From Lamellibrachia satsuma (Eukaryota; Annelida; Polychaeta; Sabellida; Siboglinidae): a stretch of 64,000 bases of DNA. Positions 36,330 to 64,000 of this stretch are shown here, in pieces. The position numbers were made by a program, and so were the translations under genes. The notes below the pieces were generated by a model that was not told the DNA's origin, did not search any database, and saw nothing but the letters and a program-made list of their open reading frames with translations. The stretch covers positions 1,949,001-2,013,000 of the forward strand of contig BSQZ01000051.1 of NCBI GenBank assembly GCA_033239005.1. Reading direction: 5' to 3'. Positions within the stretch are counted from its first letter, which is position 1, and each line of letters begins with the position of its first letter.

Positions 36330-37645
36330 GTTTTCATATGTTAAAATGGCATTAAAGAGACTGTGCTAAGCTAAAAATCTATACTAAGCAATTTTTAATA
36401 TCAACATTAACTGTTGCCTTTCCAAAAATGTCTATTCACCAAATATCAATACCGATACTGGTATAGATTGTACAAAGTGTCGTCGTATGTAAATGTACCC
36501 TGTTTCCGGTTCAAATACTAGTGTTCAATATGCTCACAATCCTTGAATGGGGGTATCGCCTCAACTTCACTGGGACTTTATTCGTATGCAATGGACCAGA
36601 AAGTTAAACACTGATGTTCTAACAACTACGCCACCGCGCCGACATATCGCCGCCTCTTGGTCTGGCGCCCCAATTTCCAGAAAACTATGAATAAGTAAGT
36701 GCGGTCGATCTCACTCCGCGCAGGGGCACAGCGGCTGAACTTACAAAACAAGAAGTAATTAACTGCTACGAGTTACGAATTCAATAGTAAGATAACAAAT
36801 TATTACTCTTATGAGATTACGTAATAACACTATACCACACCGGCTTAGCATTTCGACGTTATAAAAGCAGATGTCACACCCTATACCCCTTCGCTACCCT
36901 GTTGAACAGAACCAGGAGAACTAAAATATTCTGGGGTTAATATTCAAAGGTGCAACGTGACTCAGCGAGGTTATTTCTGAAGTGTCCGTTGATTGTTCCA
37001 TTACCATGCACAATTTGACCTAGAAAGGGTTAACTGGTTGACACCTGTGCGTACGTGCGTGCGTACACGTGCGTGCATTCGTGTGCGTGTGTGTATGCGT
37101 GGGTGTGTTAGTGCTCGCGTTGGTGTGTGCCTTCGCGTTTGTGAATATATCCCTGTGTAGGGTAGCCAATATTTATAATATATTCACACACACCAACTAT
37201 AGCTACTCATAGTATTCGAAAAGCTACTTCAATAATGATTTAATGGCACTCAAATAAAATGTGCTTTGCTATATGTCGGGTATGAGAAACCTGAAATCAT
37301 ATATACAAATTGTGTGTTATTTCTGCAGTATTGCCAGTGGGTTGGCAGTCTTCCTCTACATAGTCTTCGTTGTTGCTGGACTGTTTCTTATCACCTGCTG
37401 CTGCTGCTGTTGCTGCTGTGTTTGCTGCAGGGAAAGACGGCCCCACTTCATTGCTGGTATGTCTAAAAATATACTCACAATTGTTCACCCTCGATGACCC
37501 GGATCGCGGGACAACTGACTTGATTCATTGGCAATCGCACAGGGTAAACTGGAATTTCGAAATTTGCAATGAATCAAGTCAGTTGCCCCCTCGTTCCGGG
37601 TCACCCAGAGACAGCGATGCTCCATTAATTGTGCGTAAACAAAGT
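36330..37645 (+). pseudogene. Cys-cluster TM gene, copy 3, chimeric remnant
   Basis: The stretch 36330-36985 matches the promoter flank of the other copies, including CGACGTTATAAAAGCAG at about 36855. At about 36990 it switches abruptly to intron 2 sequence (CACAATTTGACCTAGAAAGG), so exons 1 and 2 are missing. Exon 3 is intact at 37329-37456: TTTCTGCAG acceptor, eight Cys, VCCRERRPHFIA, and donor gtatgt. After the foldback element the sequence leaves the duplicated unit at about 37645, and there is no exon 4. It can only be a fragment. Confidence 0.75.
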
Positions 37646-38495
37646 CGGCTAATGACCGATCCGCTTTTGCATTTAGACATTGCAGCGTCGACGTCCCACA
37701 GACAGGTCTGCGATCGTTGATGATCACGACATGTGGCAGCAAAACAGTGCCGGTCAACGAATGTAATTTTGCCTTAATAAACAGTTTTAAATCATTTGCA
37801 CATACATTTACGCGTCGCCAAAGCATATTTACTTCCCATAATTCGTAGCGTTACTTGTGGTTCGTAGTTAGTAGACTGTCCACCAAGCGCCTAGCAGACA
37901 GATTGGAAACCACGTCACGCCTAGCGGACAGATCGGCAACCATGTCGTAGCAGCGCTAGTTCAGCAAAATAAGTAGCCTCGATTATCCAGGTTCCGCGCC
38001 ACCTCTTGAGGCACACATCATCGCCTGGACACAGAGTGGGGTTCCCATTGTGCCGGAAATTATGTATGTGTCCAGATTCTGGGCGCATACATAAGTAGCT
38101 CATTAAGCTCGACGATGACGCTGATTGGCTGCTGGCACTTCATCCGGTAAAGCCTACAGAAATACAAATGGAGTCGCTATGAGTCGCACATGCTATCGAT
38201 AGAGCAAGAGTCGTTAAATTTAGAATTTGCAAGTTTGCCTGCATCCAGAACATAACTGATGGACGTTATGTGATGGGAATACTTCCAACAGGGTACGGAG
38301 AAACCCTCATATACACAATTCTCCCTCGTGTACTTGATATGTTACCCGGCAATATCGGCTGGCACACGTTGACATGGTGTTGCCTTTTATTTACTGTTGG
38401 TCATCGGAAGAAAGGCTACACACGATGGGCATTGCACTTGGTGGCGCGGTGTACTGAAAAATCGCGTCTTGAAATATATGGCCGATTTTCATGAG
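37646..38495. other. No gene seen; single-copy DNA
   Basis: Begins where copy 3 homology stops. It has no repeat shared with the rest of the window and no convincing exon. Confidence 0.4.
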
Positions 38496-38507
38496 TGCGC
38501 ATGCGCG
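38496..38507. promoter_or_regulatory. NRF-1-like palindrome
   Basis: TGCGCATGCGCG fits the known NRF-1 site (YGCGCAYGCGCR). A CACGTG E-box follows at about 38534. Such sites often mark TATA-less housekeeping promoters. A strong donor (CTACG then gtaagt) ends a possible non-coding first exon at 38629. Confidence 0.4.
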
Positions 38508-38662
38508 GTGCCCTATATGGGTCACATTGAGTCACGTGCAAATTTCCCGGCAAGCCTACTGAAATATTCGGTCGTTGTGTTGCAGCGTTTGTCTTGTCTT
38601 GTCTTGTTGCAGCGCTACGGTAAGTTCCGAATGCCATTGGAATTACCTTTTGCATTGTACTA

Positions 38663-38696
38663 ATGTATTTTTACATGTACACATGTAAAAATACAT
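38663..38696. repeat. Perfect 16-bp palindrome
   Basis: ATGTATTTTTACATGT and its exact reverse complement are separated by two bases. This may be a hairpin or the remains of a short inverted-repeat element. Confidence 0.85.
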
Positions 38697-38750
38697 CGGG
38701 GCGTGACGGTTACTTTGAAAACACTGGAGGTCACCTACTACTGGACTACG

Positions 38751-40182
38751 ATGGCAAAAGATGTGATATATTGGGTAAGTTATATTGGGTAACTATCTTT
38801 ATAAATGTAATTGGAGCGCAAATTGCCATAACAGCATGAGTGATATGTTAAGCCTGTGTAGTGTTACAGAGACTATGCCACTATGTCATAACTTTATTGT
38901 ACTTTGCTAGTGCTGGTGAAACTATTACATCATCGGGTAATGACGTCAACAATTGTTGGCCAGCTCAAGCCATATTTAGAACGCACGTTTCATGAAGGTA
39001 TAGTAAACTTATCTGTTTTTTATTTGTATATTTAGTAATGTTTTTTATTGCTTTCCTCTTGGTTGGGTGCTGCATATTTCTTCCCATTGTATCAAATACC
39101 AGGCACGAGGTGATTAACTTCACCTAATCATTAACTCAGTAATTAATGAGTACTGCCTGCCCAGCTGCTGCACTCGTTTCAACTACCACCCGCCTAGCTG
39201 CTGCAATTGTGACGACTACCGCCCGCCCAGCTGCTGCAATCGTGACGACTACCACCCGCCCAGCTGCTGCAATCGTGACGACTACCACCCGCCCAGCTGC
39301 TGCAATCATTCACTCATAAGGGTCATTTATCTAGTTATACGTGGATACATTTATGTACAAGATATGGCAGTCGCTACTTTTTTTAACTCTGTACATCGTG
39401 TTACGAACACCTGGATTATGAAACTTTTAAGGTGTAAGTAGGAATAATCTAACGATATATGCTCACTAGACGTAACTCCACTGCAATCTTTTAAAATTGC
39501 TTCTCAATATAATGACTCGTCAAATCTGACATTATTTTACTTCAAACTCTACTATGTGAATAGCCTACTTGAATTTCATATTCAGAATAATGAAGGTCCA
39601 CGAACGGATTAAAAAATCAGCATGTCATTGACACATTGCTAACTTCAAGTAACAAATTCACAAAGCAACACACTTATAATAGAGGTGTTATTCTAACAGT
39701 ATTCCTTGAATACTACTGGGTTAATTTAAATAATGCAAATGGGAAATAGTGCTGTCGGTGAAAAGTTGATGTGTTAATTGTATGTTTCTTCTGTATTAGG
39801 CTGTGCAGGATTTCTCATTATAATAATAATAATAACATTTATTTTGTTCAGCGCCACATCCAATATTGTTCACAGCGCTTTACAGTTGCATTATATGTGT
39901 TATTCATTCCATTGCAGCGCATCGTACAAGAGACTTGTTGTCGAACCATTTCTGTTTGGTCAAACACTTCAAGCCCTTGGCCTGAAAGAAGAACACGCCA
40001 ATGCAATCGTTGGTTAGCCGGATGTGACACTGTCGATTGCACTAAGCCTCGTTATGTTAATTTGTTGTCATTTGTATTCGCTGCCGATTGTGTTAACTTA
40101 GCAGATCCACTCTTTGATTGAGTCGTCTTATAAGTAATGTTATGTAAGACTTCAAATTGTTGCACTGGTGTGCAAGAATAAA
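38751..40182 (+). CDS. Possible small multi-exon gene, uncertain
   Basis: The candidate pieces are: an ATG exon at about 38731-38774 (MAKDVIYW, donor gtaagt); an exon-like stretch at 38911-38997 (LVKLLHHRVMTSTIVGQLKP and YLERTFHE, acceptor TTTGCTAG, donor gtatag); and a terminal exon at 39918-40017 (ASYKRLVVEPFLFGQTLQAL, GLKEEHANAIVG, stop) after CATTCCATTGCAG. AATAAA is at 40177. The phases of the middle and last pieces do not match directly, so at least one exon is missing or a boundary is wrong. The last exon is the most convincing. The family is not recognised. Confidence 0.3.
39110..39320 (+). repeat. 33-bp minisatellite, open as an 11-residue repeat
   Basis: GCTGCTGCAA recurs at 39197, 39230, 39263 and 39296, exactly 33 bp apart. 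In one frame, open from about 39110 to about 39420, it reads as repeats of DDYHPPSCCNR. No start codon or splice site clearly feeds this frame, so coding is not claimed. Confidence 0.85.
39820..39890. repeat. Dispersed repeat fragment
   Basis: (ATA)n followed by CATTTATTTTGTTCAGCGCC and CACAGCGCTTTACA. This word combination is, from general experience, a common dispersed element in invertebrate genomes. It ends just before the acceptor of the putative terminal exon. Confidence 0.5.
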
Positions 40183-41425
<1,243 letters not shown>

Positions 41426-41628
41426 CCCGTCTTTTATTTTACCCGTCGTCGTAAGACATTTGCCCGTCTTCAAGACTGGCAGACGGGTCCTTGGCAAAAG
41501 GCTGGTGGCATGCGGCATTTGTTTTGAGCCCCAGACTGTGGCTGCAGCCCACTTCCACCAAATCAGATAGCGGAAGTTTGGTCGACGCGGAGCATTTCAC
41601 GAAATGTTGGAACTACGAACGGGAGCCA

Positions 41629-41768
41629 GTGGTAACCATAATGGAATCAAGTGGTAACCATAATGGAATCAAGTGGTAACCATAATGGAATCAAGTGGTA
41701 ACCATAATGGAATCAAGTGGTAACCATAATGGAATCAAGTGGTAACCATAATGGAATCAAGTGGTAAT
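41629..41768. repeat. 22-bp minisatellite
   Basis: GTGGTAACCATAATGGAATC plus AA is repeated six times at 22-bp spacing, plus a partial seventh unit. The copies are near-identical, suggesting recent expansion. Confidence 0.95.
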
Positions 41769-42222
41769 AAAGACGCAACCAGTGTGACTTCGCTAGTTTT
41801 CGTTCGTTTATCTACCCATACTCTGACTACCCAACTGATACAAACTGCAACGTTTAATGTGTGAAAGAAATAAATGCCATCTTTTTATTTTTCACGTAAT
41901 GATATCCCGAATGATAAGTCATTTTATTTAAGTAGAAACAATAGCCGACATTGAAAATGACTTATAATTGAAGACTGACGGTAAAATGACACATGAAAGG
42001 ATCTGCAAGCCAGCCATCGGATCTCAAAACGCCTAATAGGGGCAGGAGTAGGTATGATTTACCAAGTGCTCTTAACAGCGAAAGGAGTTTACTATTTTCC
42101 GACCATGGTTACGTAAACTAAATTACAGCGATTAAATTTTTCAGCAACCTAGTCATACTTTTAACGTCCAATAATTATCAACAAAATCACAGTCCCGATC
42201 ACGAGCATTCGCGTTGTTTGAG

Positions 42223-42263
42223 TTGTATACTCACCAATAGTGTTACTATTGGTGAGTATACAA
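42223..42263. repeat. Perfect 19-bp hairpin with 3-base loop
   Basis: TTGTATACTCACCAATAGT, loop GTT, then the exact reverse complement. It is too short for a typical miRNA precursor and probably an inverted-repeat relic. Confidence 0.9.
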
Positions 42264-42879
42264 TATAAGCAACGTTCCGTGAACGTGTCCGACGTCTCGC
42301 CTCTTTCCGTTGACGTCACGCACAAACAATAATTCCTGTCTTCCTGCCGGTCGCTTTGGAACAGAAAGGCTCCCAGTGTAGACGTCGTCGCGGCCGTTTA
42401 CTGAAAGGAACGATAAGAAACAGGTCCACCCACGTCGACGTACGTACATCTGGTTAGACAATAAAGCAAGTCATGTGTTAAGACCGCTTCGTTTGATTGG
42501 TTAGCAAATCAAACTCGCATCATAGCGACCAAGAAGATAGACAAGTATGCATTTTTACTTGTGCTAGACGACCTCTTTTGACATTAAAAGTAATTGATAT
42601 ATTTGTTTTATAACAGAACAATTTAATAAACAGCCGCTGTCGCAATCACGTCATCGCCTATTATTTGAGCACAACGGCCTTACGTCGACGCACATACGCC
42701 AACTCCAATCTCCTTCAACCACCAATTCCAAAAGACCTACAGCGTATTTATGACCTCAGGGGTGGCGGGAGGGGTTTAAAGGCCCATTCGCACGAGCGAT
42801 TAGTTGTCTGATTGAAAGCAACACGAAAAGATGCGTGCGATTGGTCGCGCGTGTGAACGGGCCTTTAGTTACGCATTAG

Positions 42880-43490
42880 TTTGCCATGCTACCTTGTAGT
42901 GGTTCACAAACAAATTCTTTCAAAAGATCATAGCTGACATGGCCCAATGCATCGCCCCTAAACACGCCATTGCTCGTGTTCGATGACTCGTCGCACTGCT
43001 TAAGCTCTGCTGACCGATGTAATGAAACTGGGAATTGCCGTAGGCGAGTCAAACGTTATATAGTTGTTATATAGTTGTTCAGTTCATCAATATTCATGAA
43101 TGTTCATACCTTGCTAACACTTGTGAAATGTGTATAGTTAGTAATCATGTAGATGACGTTGCCACATACATTGACGCGACATGGTGGGTCCGCGGACCAA
43201 TCAAAGGCAAAGGCCCGTTCTTGTAATAATACAGTATCCAGGCCTTGTAACTATTTAAAACGCTTTACAGACCTGTTCCTTTACACTTCATCCAATGGCA
43301 GACCTCTTCCTTTACACTTCACCCCTTACAAACCTGTTCCTCTACACAACACCCCCTGACATACCTGTTCTTTTACACTTCACCCTCCTGACATACATGT
43401 TCCTTTGCACTGCACCCTGACAGACCCGTTTCTTTACACGTCACGCCCTGACATACCTGTTCATTTATGTTTCACTCTGACTGATCCATA
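42880..43490. repeat. Upstream flank of copy 4
   Basis: Paralogous to 15290-15850, including CGATGACTCGTCGCACTGCT and the 31-bp CCTGTTCCTTTACACTTCAC repeats. It continues at 47558 after an inserted element. Confidence 0.8.
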
Positions 43491-43828
43491 GGCGGATCCA
43501 GAGGGGGGGGGTCCATGGGATCCGGACTCCCCCTTTTTTGAATACCAAAAACCCATTGCAATTGCATGTCAACGGGGGACAAAGGCATTGCCAAGAAACA
43601 ACACAAGGTCAAAATTGGCGCTTACTACGTACTAAGTCTTTAGTAGCAGGCCGACGTTTTCAGACACTGATCTAGCACAGGCGATATTATACTTGGCGTC
43701 CAGCGTATCCCCCAAAGTTATTCTTAGCATTAACGGTGACATCCTTTATAGATTCACTGCACACGGCACGCACGTGTACACACACGCGCGCCCACATCAT
43801 GTTTGACAATGTCTCCCCGCGAAAGTAA

Positions 43829-43877
43829 AATACCTGGCTGCAATGAGTAAGCCCTCTTTCTTACTGCAGCCAGGTAT
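43829..43877. repeat. Imperfect hairpin
   Basis: AATACCTGGCTGCAATGAGTAAG pairs with CTTACTGCAGCCAGGTATT across a short loop; three bases are missing from the right arm. Confidence 0.75.
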
Positions 43878-44065
43878 TCCGGGTTGATGCGGTTGCCGTC
43901 CAAGGAATGGCCAGAATTATGGGACGTCATTTACACATTGTGACCAGCCAGGAGGAGAATATGAAACAAGGCTATTTGGTCAACAAAATCACAGCCAATT
44001 CTAATAATGAAGGTGTTTTCACTTGATTTTGTGTCTATGTTGTAAATGTTTAACAAAATTACACA

Positions 44066-44127
44066 CACAACACCCGCGCACCCGCGCACACGCTCGCACA
44101 CGCACACGCACACACACGCGCACACGC

Positions 44128-44172
<45 letters not shown>

Positions 44173-44232
44173 CAAAAACGCGCACACGCGCACACGCGCA
44201 CACGCACACACGCGCACACGCACGCACACACT
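44066..44232. repeat. CA-rich compound microsatellite
   Basis: CGCACA, CACACG and (CA)n blocks. All Thr/His and Val/Cys frames over it are artefacts. Confidence 0.95.
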
Positions 44233-45454
44233 GTTGAACAACAGTTATTAAAACACAGCTGATATAAACAGCGTTTCTAGTATCTAGTTGTTTCCAGCAC
44301 CCGGCAACGTTCTAATAACTGACTATAGTCTTTATAATTATATTGTGGTTAGAATGTTATGGCCTTTTGAGGTCTCATTAAACTACTTTTCAGAACTTTA
44401 TCGCCAAGCACCAGATGTACCGTGTCCGGTTTGCGTATTGAATTCAGAACTATGGCATGAAAGGCGGATGTGCTAACCATTATATTTACACTTTTGGGGT
44501 ATTGTAATATAAGTTCACAACGTCAGTTAGTTATGTCATACTGTTGCTCTTCCTATTGTGTGTGTGTATTTCCATGATGCATTTTCATCTACATGGCGCA
44601 AAGGTCTCAGGAAACGTTTTAATCTACCTGTTTGCACTCACTGTTATTATATAGTAATACTACTACTTTTAGCAGAATGTCTCCCGATTCAAATTCAGAT
44701 CATGAATCGAATGGCGCGCTTTATACAGAGTAGTTTAAAATGCAATAACAGTTTGGATAGACTCTCTTGAGAGGGCAATCTAGCCCACGACTTTCTATAA
44801 TATGAAACCTAGCTTTTATTATATCATTCAGAACCAATATCGGAAGGGGCTGGATGAGAAAATATTAAACACAGTTTCCTTGGCAAAGTATGTGCTGAAT
44901 AATATTGAGAATGCGTGTAGCACCTTTTTAGTCAAAGACGTGTTAGTCTCTTTGTGTGCAAAGATACTTCAATTGTAATTGAACTGTACACATTGTCGTA
45001 CGAATAAATATATATGTTTACTATTACTACACTATCGTGCCTCTAGTTTGCAATAATGCTGATACAGAGTTAAGACGATTACGTGTTGGTTTAGCCAATT
45101 GAAGTATACTCGTTTGGAAAAGGCCTACCTACAGGTGTAAATGAAACAAAATCTACGGCGTTTTGCCGAAACTTTTGACTCAAAAGTAGTTGCACCTCGT
45201 CTACTCTAAATTTGACATTTGAAGTTATACTTATGTGACGAATACAAGAAAATACATAGGAATATTTTATCACGATTTTTATATTTTCAGCAAATCCGTA
45301 TTAAAACGGGACACAGCCCAAGGCCGTATTCCTCCCCAAAATCCGTATTGTATACGTACGATGTCGCATGTCTGAAGTTTGGGTTGATTACATTAGACCC
45401 TAACTTGATTAAAACCGGATAATTGGTGTCCCAACTTACACCATTTCAAGTGTT
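44233..45454. other. No gene seen
   Basis: The part of the TIR-bounded insert between two arrays. The short frames have no motif or splice support. Confidence 0.4.
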
Positions 45455-45465
45455 TTGTCTAAACA

Positions 45466-47475
<2,010 letters not shown>

Positions 47476-48634
47476 GCGCTTCACGCCTCGTTTCGCGCCT
47501 TTGGCGCTTCATACATTACGTTGGACCCCCCTTTTTTCTAAACCCTGGATCCACCCCTGCTGATCTGTTCCTTTGCACTTCACCCCTGACATACCTGTTC
47601 CTTTACATGTCACGTTTACACGTTCTCGGAAGATTGGAGGTTAGGGATCGATAAGGGATAGGGTAGGTGGAAGAACTGTGGTAGAGTAGTTGTATTGTAG
47701 ATGTTGTAGTGTGTCTGGACTTCGACTAATAAAGCCACATTGTGGTCGAACCTGAGATCTTCTGGTAAAACAAAGTTAGTTATTCATTGTCGCGTCCGAC
47801 GGTCTTGAACGAAGTAAGGATAATGTCTTGACGTGACACGATAGCTTGTACAAAGTGTCGTCTTGTGTAAATTTGCCCTGTTTCCGTTTCAAAAACTAGT
47901 GTTCAATGTGCTCACAATCCTTGAAAGGGGGTATCGTCTCAACTTCACTGGGACTGTATTCGTATGAAATGGACCAGAACTTGAAACAGTGATGGGTTCA
48001 GCCTACTGTTACGTTTCCCATTGACGACCACATTAACGTTTTGCACGTTTATAAAAAAACGGGACCATCAAAAATCCTAAACTTCTTACTTGCCGTTGTC
48101 ATAATCTCATTGACATGCTGGTCGAGTTTTGTCAAAATCACATATTTCTAACTCTTTTAAAATGGCTGAACGTGCCATACCAATTTCTGCATAAATTACT
48201 ACGCACACGTGCCTTGTGGCGAAACAATTGCCAAAAATCCTTCCGCCTAATGAAATCATCTAAAAATCCACGGTTACATTGCCAACATGTTCTACCAGGA
48301 CTTTTGTCAATGTGTCTGCTCAAATGCAGTTACGTCAGATGATATTATTTTTTGAAAATTACACATATCTAAAATTGCTGTGCCCTACATTCGTGTAAAA
48401 CATCAGGAAGTGTAACTGAGTCATGATCCGTGACGTTCTAACCCCCAATTTCCAGGAAACCATGAATAAGTAAGTGCGGTCGATCTCACACCGCGCAGGG
48501 GCGCAGCGACTGAAGTTACACAAGAAGAAGTAATTAACTGCTACGAGTTACGAATTCAATAATAAGATAACAAATTATTACTCTTATGAGATTACGTAAT
48601 AACACTTTATCTCACCGGCGCAGCATTTCGACGT

Positions 48635-48642
48635 TATAAAAA
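48635..48642 (+). promoter_or_regulatory. Candidate TATA box, copy 4
   Basis: TATAAAAA, 164 bp before the ATG, the same spacing as in copies 1 and 2. The surrounding 500 bp is strongly conserved among copies. Confidence 0.45.
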
Positions 48643-48798
48643 CAGATGTCACACCCTATACCCCTACGCTACCCGGATGAACAGGACCAGGAGAACTAAA
48701 ATTCTGGGGGTAATATTCAAAGGTGCAACGTAACTCAGCGAGGTTATTTCAGAAGTAGTGTCCGCTGATTGTTTCATTCATAGTTTCAATTGTGAAAG

Positions 48799-63059
<14,261 letters not shown>

Positions 63060-63264
63060 AAGTGATCCTCCTGTCTACGAAACCAGGACGTCATGTAGTG
63101 TCCGTTTGATGTATTGTTCATACAGAATACATGATGTTATGGAGTTGTACTAGACTACAGTTTATTAAATCAACACTAGCAGGTAGATTGTGTTGATCAA
63201 CAGGTATCATTGTGTGACACATTTATTATACGCTTTGTTTAATTCACATTTTTTTTTGTACTGA

Positions 63265-63485
63265 GTACTCGTTCTGACAGACGGCAATAAAAGAATGGAA
63301 CAAATTATCTACTTATTGTGTAATTGCTAGCAGCGTGAATATGTTTAAAAACAAGGTTGACACATATCTCATGAGGGCTCATTGATGAAAAATGTTGTAC
63401 TCTTGACAAGGCAATGGCTTCCTTGTCCATTTGCCATATGCGCCTTTGCATTGGATGGTAATGTTGTTAAGTCTTATTAAATTAT
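63265..63485 (+). mobile_element. CR1-like LINE 3' tail after copy 4
   Basis: A tail fragment (AATATGTTTAAAAACAAGG, CAATGGCTTCCTTGTCC) replaces the end of the copy 4 3' untranslated region. An AATAAA at 63286-63291 lies inside it. Confidence 0.75.
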
Positions 63486-64000
63486 CTGCATCCTTATATA
63501 TCGCAAGACAGTGGTTTGCGGCAATGAAGTTTCCTCTCCAAGACGCAAGCCTGGAAAAGTGTGTGGATGTATTAGACACCAACTCGGCTGAAGCAGCGGT
63601 CGTAAGGATAGCAAATTTGACAACAGACCGTCTTTGGGTCTCCCCTCCAGATTTGTGTTAGTGTACACTCTTGTAGAGGCCAGCATTTGAGCGTGATCTG
63701 TCCAGTACTCTTTGCCTACAGTGAGCGTCGGGACGTGTCCACATAACCTACCTGTGAGCCATGCACACTGTACCTTTGGGATTCGAATCTGCTCCGAGTT
63801 CCCTAGCACATTCGCCTGGGTCCGCAATGGCAAACCACGAAGAGGTTGTGCTAGAGTATTGTCTATGGAGGGTTTATATGCCAGTGGAGACTTATGCACT
63901 CGGCGCCCTTTTCACTCCCAGGAGCCTTCTGGCGGATGCTGTTGGAAGCGAGAGTACGAATCAAGCCTTATAGGAGTCAGACCACTGTTGAGAATTGCAT
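63486..64000. other. No gene assigned
   Basis: Frames on both strands overlap (63431-63661 plus, 63477-63899 minus, 63761-63973 plus). The plus-strand piece AAVVRIANLTTDRLWVSPP vaguely recalls the segment before reverse transcriptase in LTR retroelements, but the evidence is too thin to name it. Confidence 0.3.

Noticed and set aside
63477..63899. 140-residue minus-strand frame
   Set aside because: No recognisable motif, and it overlaps plus-strand frames with equal claim.

Overview
This is animal nuclear DNA: split genes with GT/AG introns, AATAAA poly(A) signals, long (TA)n, (CA)n and (GCGT)n microsatellites, CR1-like and other non-LTR retrotransposons, a Penelope-like element and hAT-like DNA transposons. 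It looks like a repeat-rich marine invertebrate genome, but the sequence alone does not fix the phylum. No rRNA, tRNA, CRISPR array or bacterial-style operon was seen.

The main feature is a head-to-tail, plus-strand tandem array between about 15 and 63 kb. The repeated gene has not been recognised by name. Its four short coding exons encode a predicted 115-residue type I membrane protein: signal-peptide-like N-terminus, short ectodomain, one transmembrane segment ending in a run of eight cysteines, a basic patch, and a Pro/Gln/Tyr tail. Intron phases 1, 2 and 1 join without a break. Copy 1 (16990-27161) and copy 4 (48799-63059) look intact. Copy 2 (28550-33239) is probably a pseudogene: exon 1 is cut, the exon 3 donor is GG, and exon 4 is partly duplicated. 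Copy 3 (about 36330-37645) is a chimeric remnant with a promoter region and exon 3 only. The architecture recalls the Shisa/CYYR1/VOPP1 class of small membrane adaptors; that is an inference from layout.

Region by region: 1-15 kb holds a CR1-like LINE end (1247-2740), a TIR element (3078-4469), a 17-bp minisatellite (5259-5407), a foldback element (9555-10100), two coding-like fragments and a partial hAT copy. 15-33 kb holds copies 1 and 2. 34.2-36.3 kb is a broken Penelope-like element with a 13-bp target duplication and an uninterrupted paralogous site at 27.85 kb. 37.6-42.9 kb is unrelated single-copy DNA with a possible small gene and several palindromes. 43.5-47.6 kb is a TIR-flanked insert holding a 2-kb minisatellite. 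48.8-63.1 kb is copy 4. Its first intron contains a stretch duplicated from 4-5 kb and a probable separate gene start (51394), and its third intron contains a 2.6-kb CR1-like LINE.

The paralogous copies act as empty-site controls, so several insertions can be placed after the tandem duplication. Most long open frames in this window are microsatellite or minisatellite translations or antisense shadows and are not annotated as genes.
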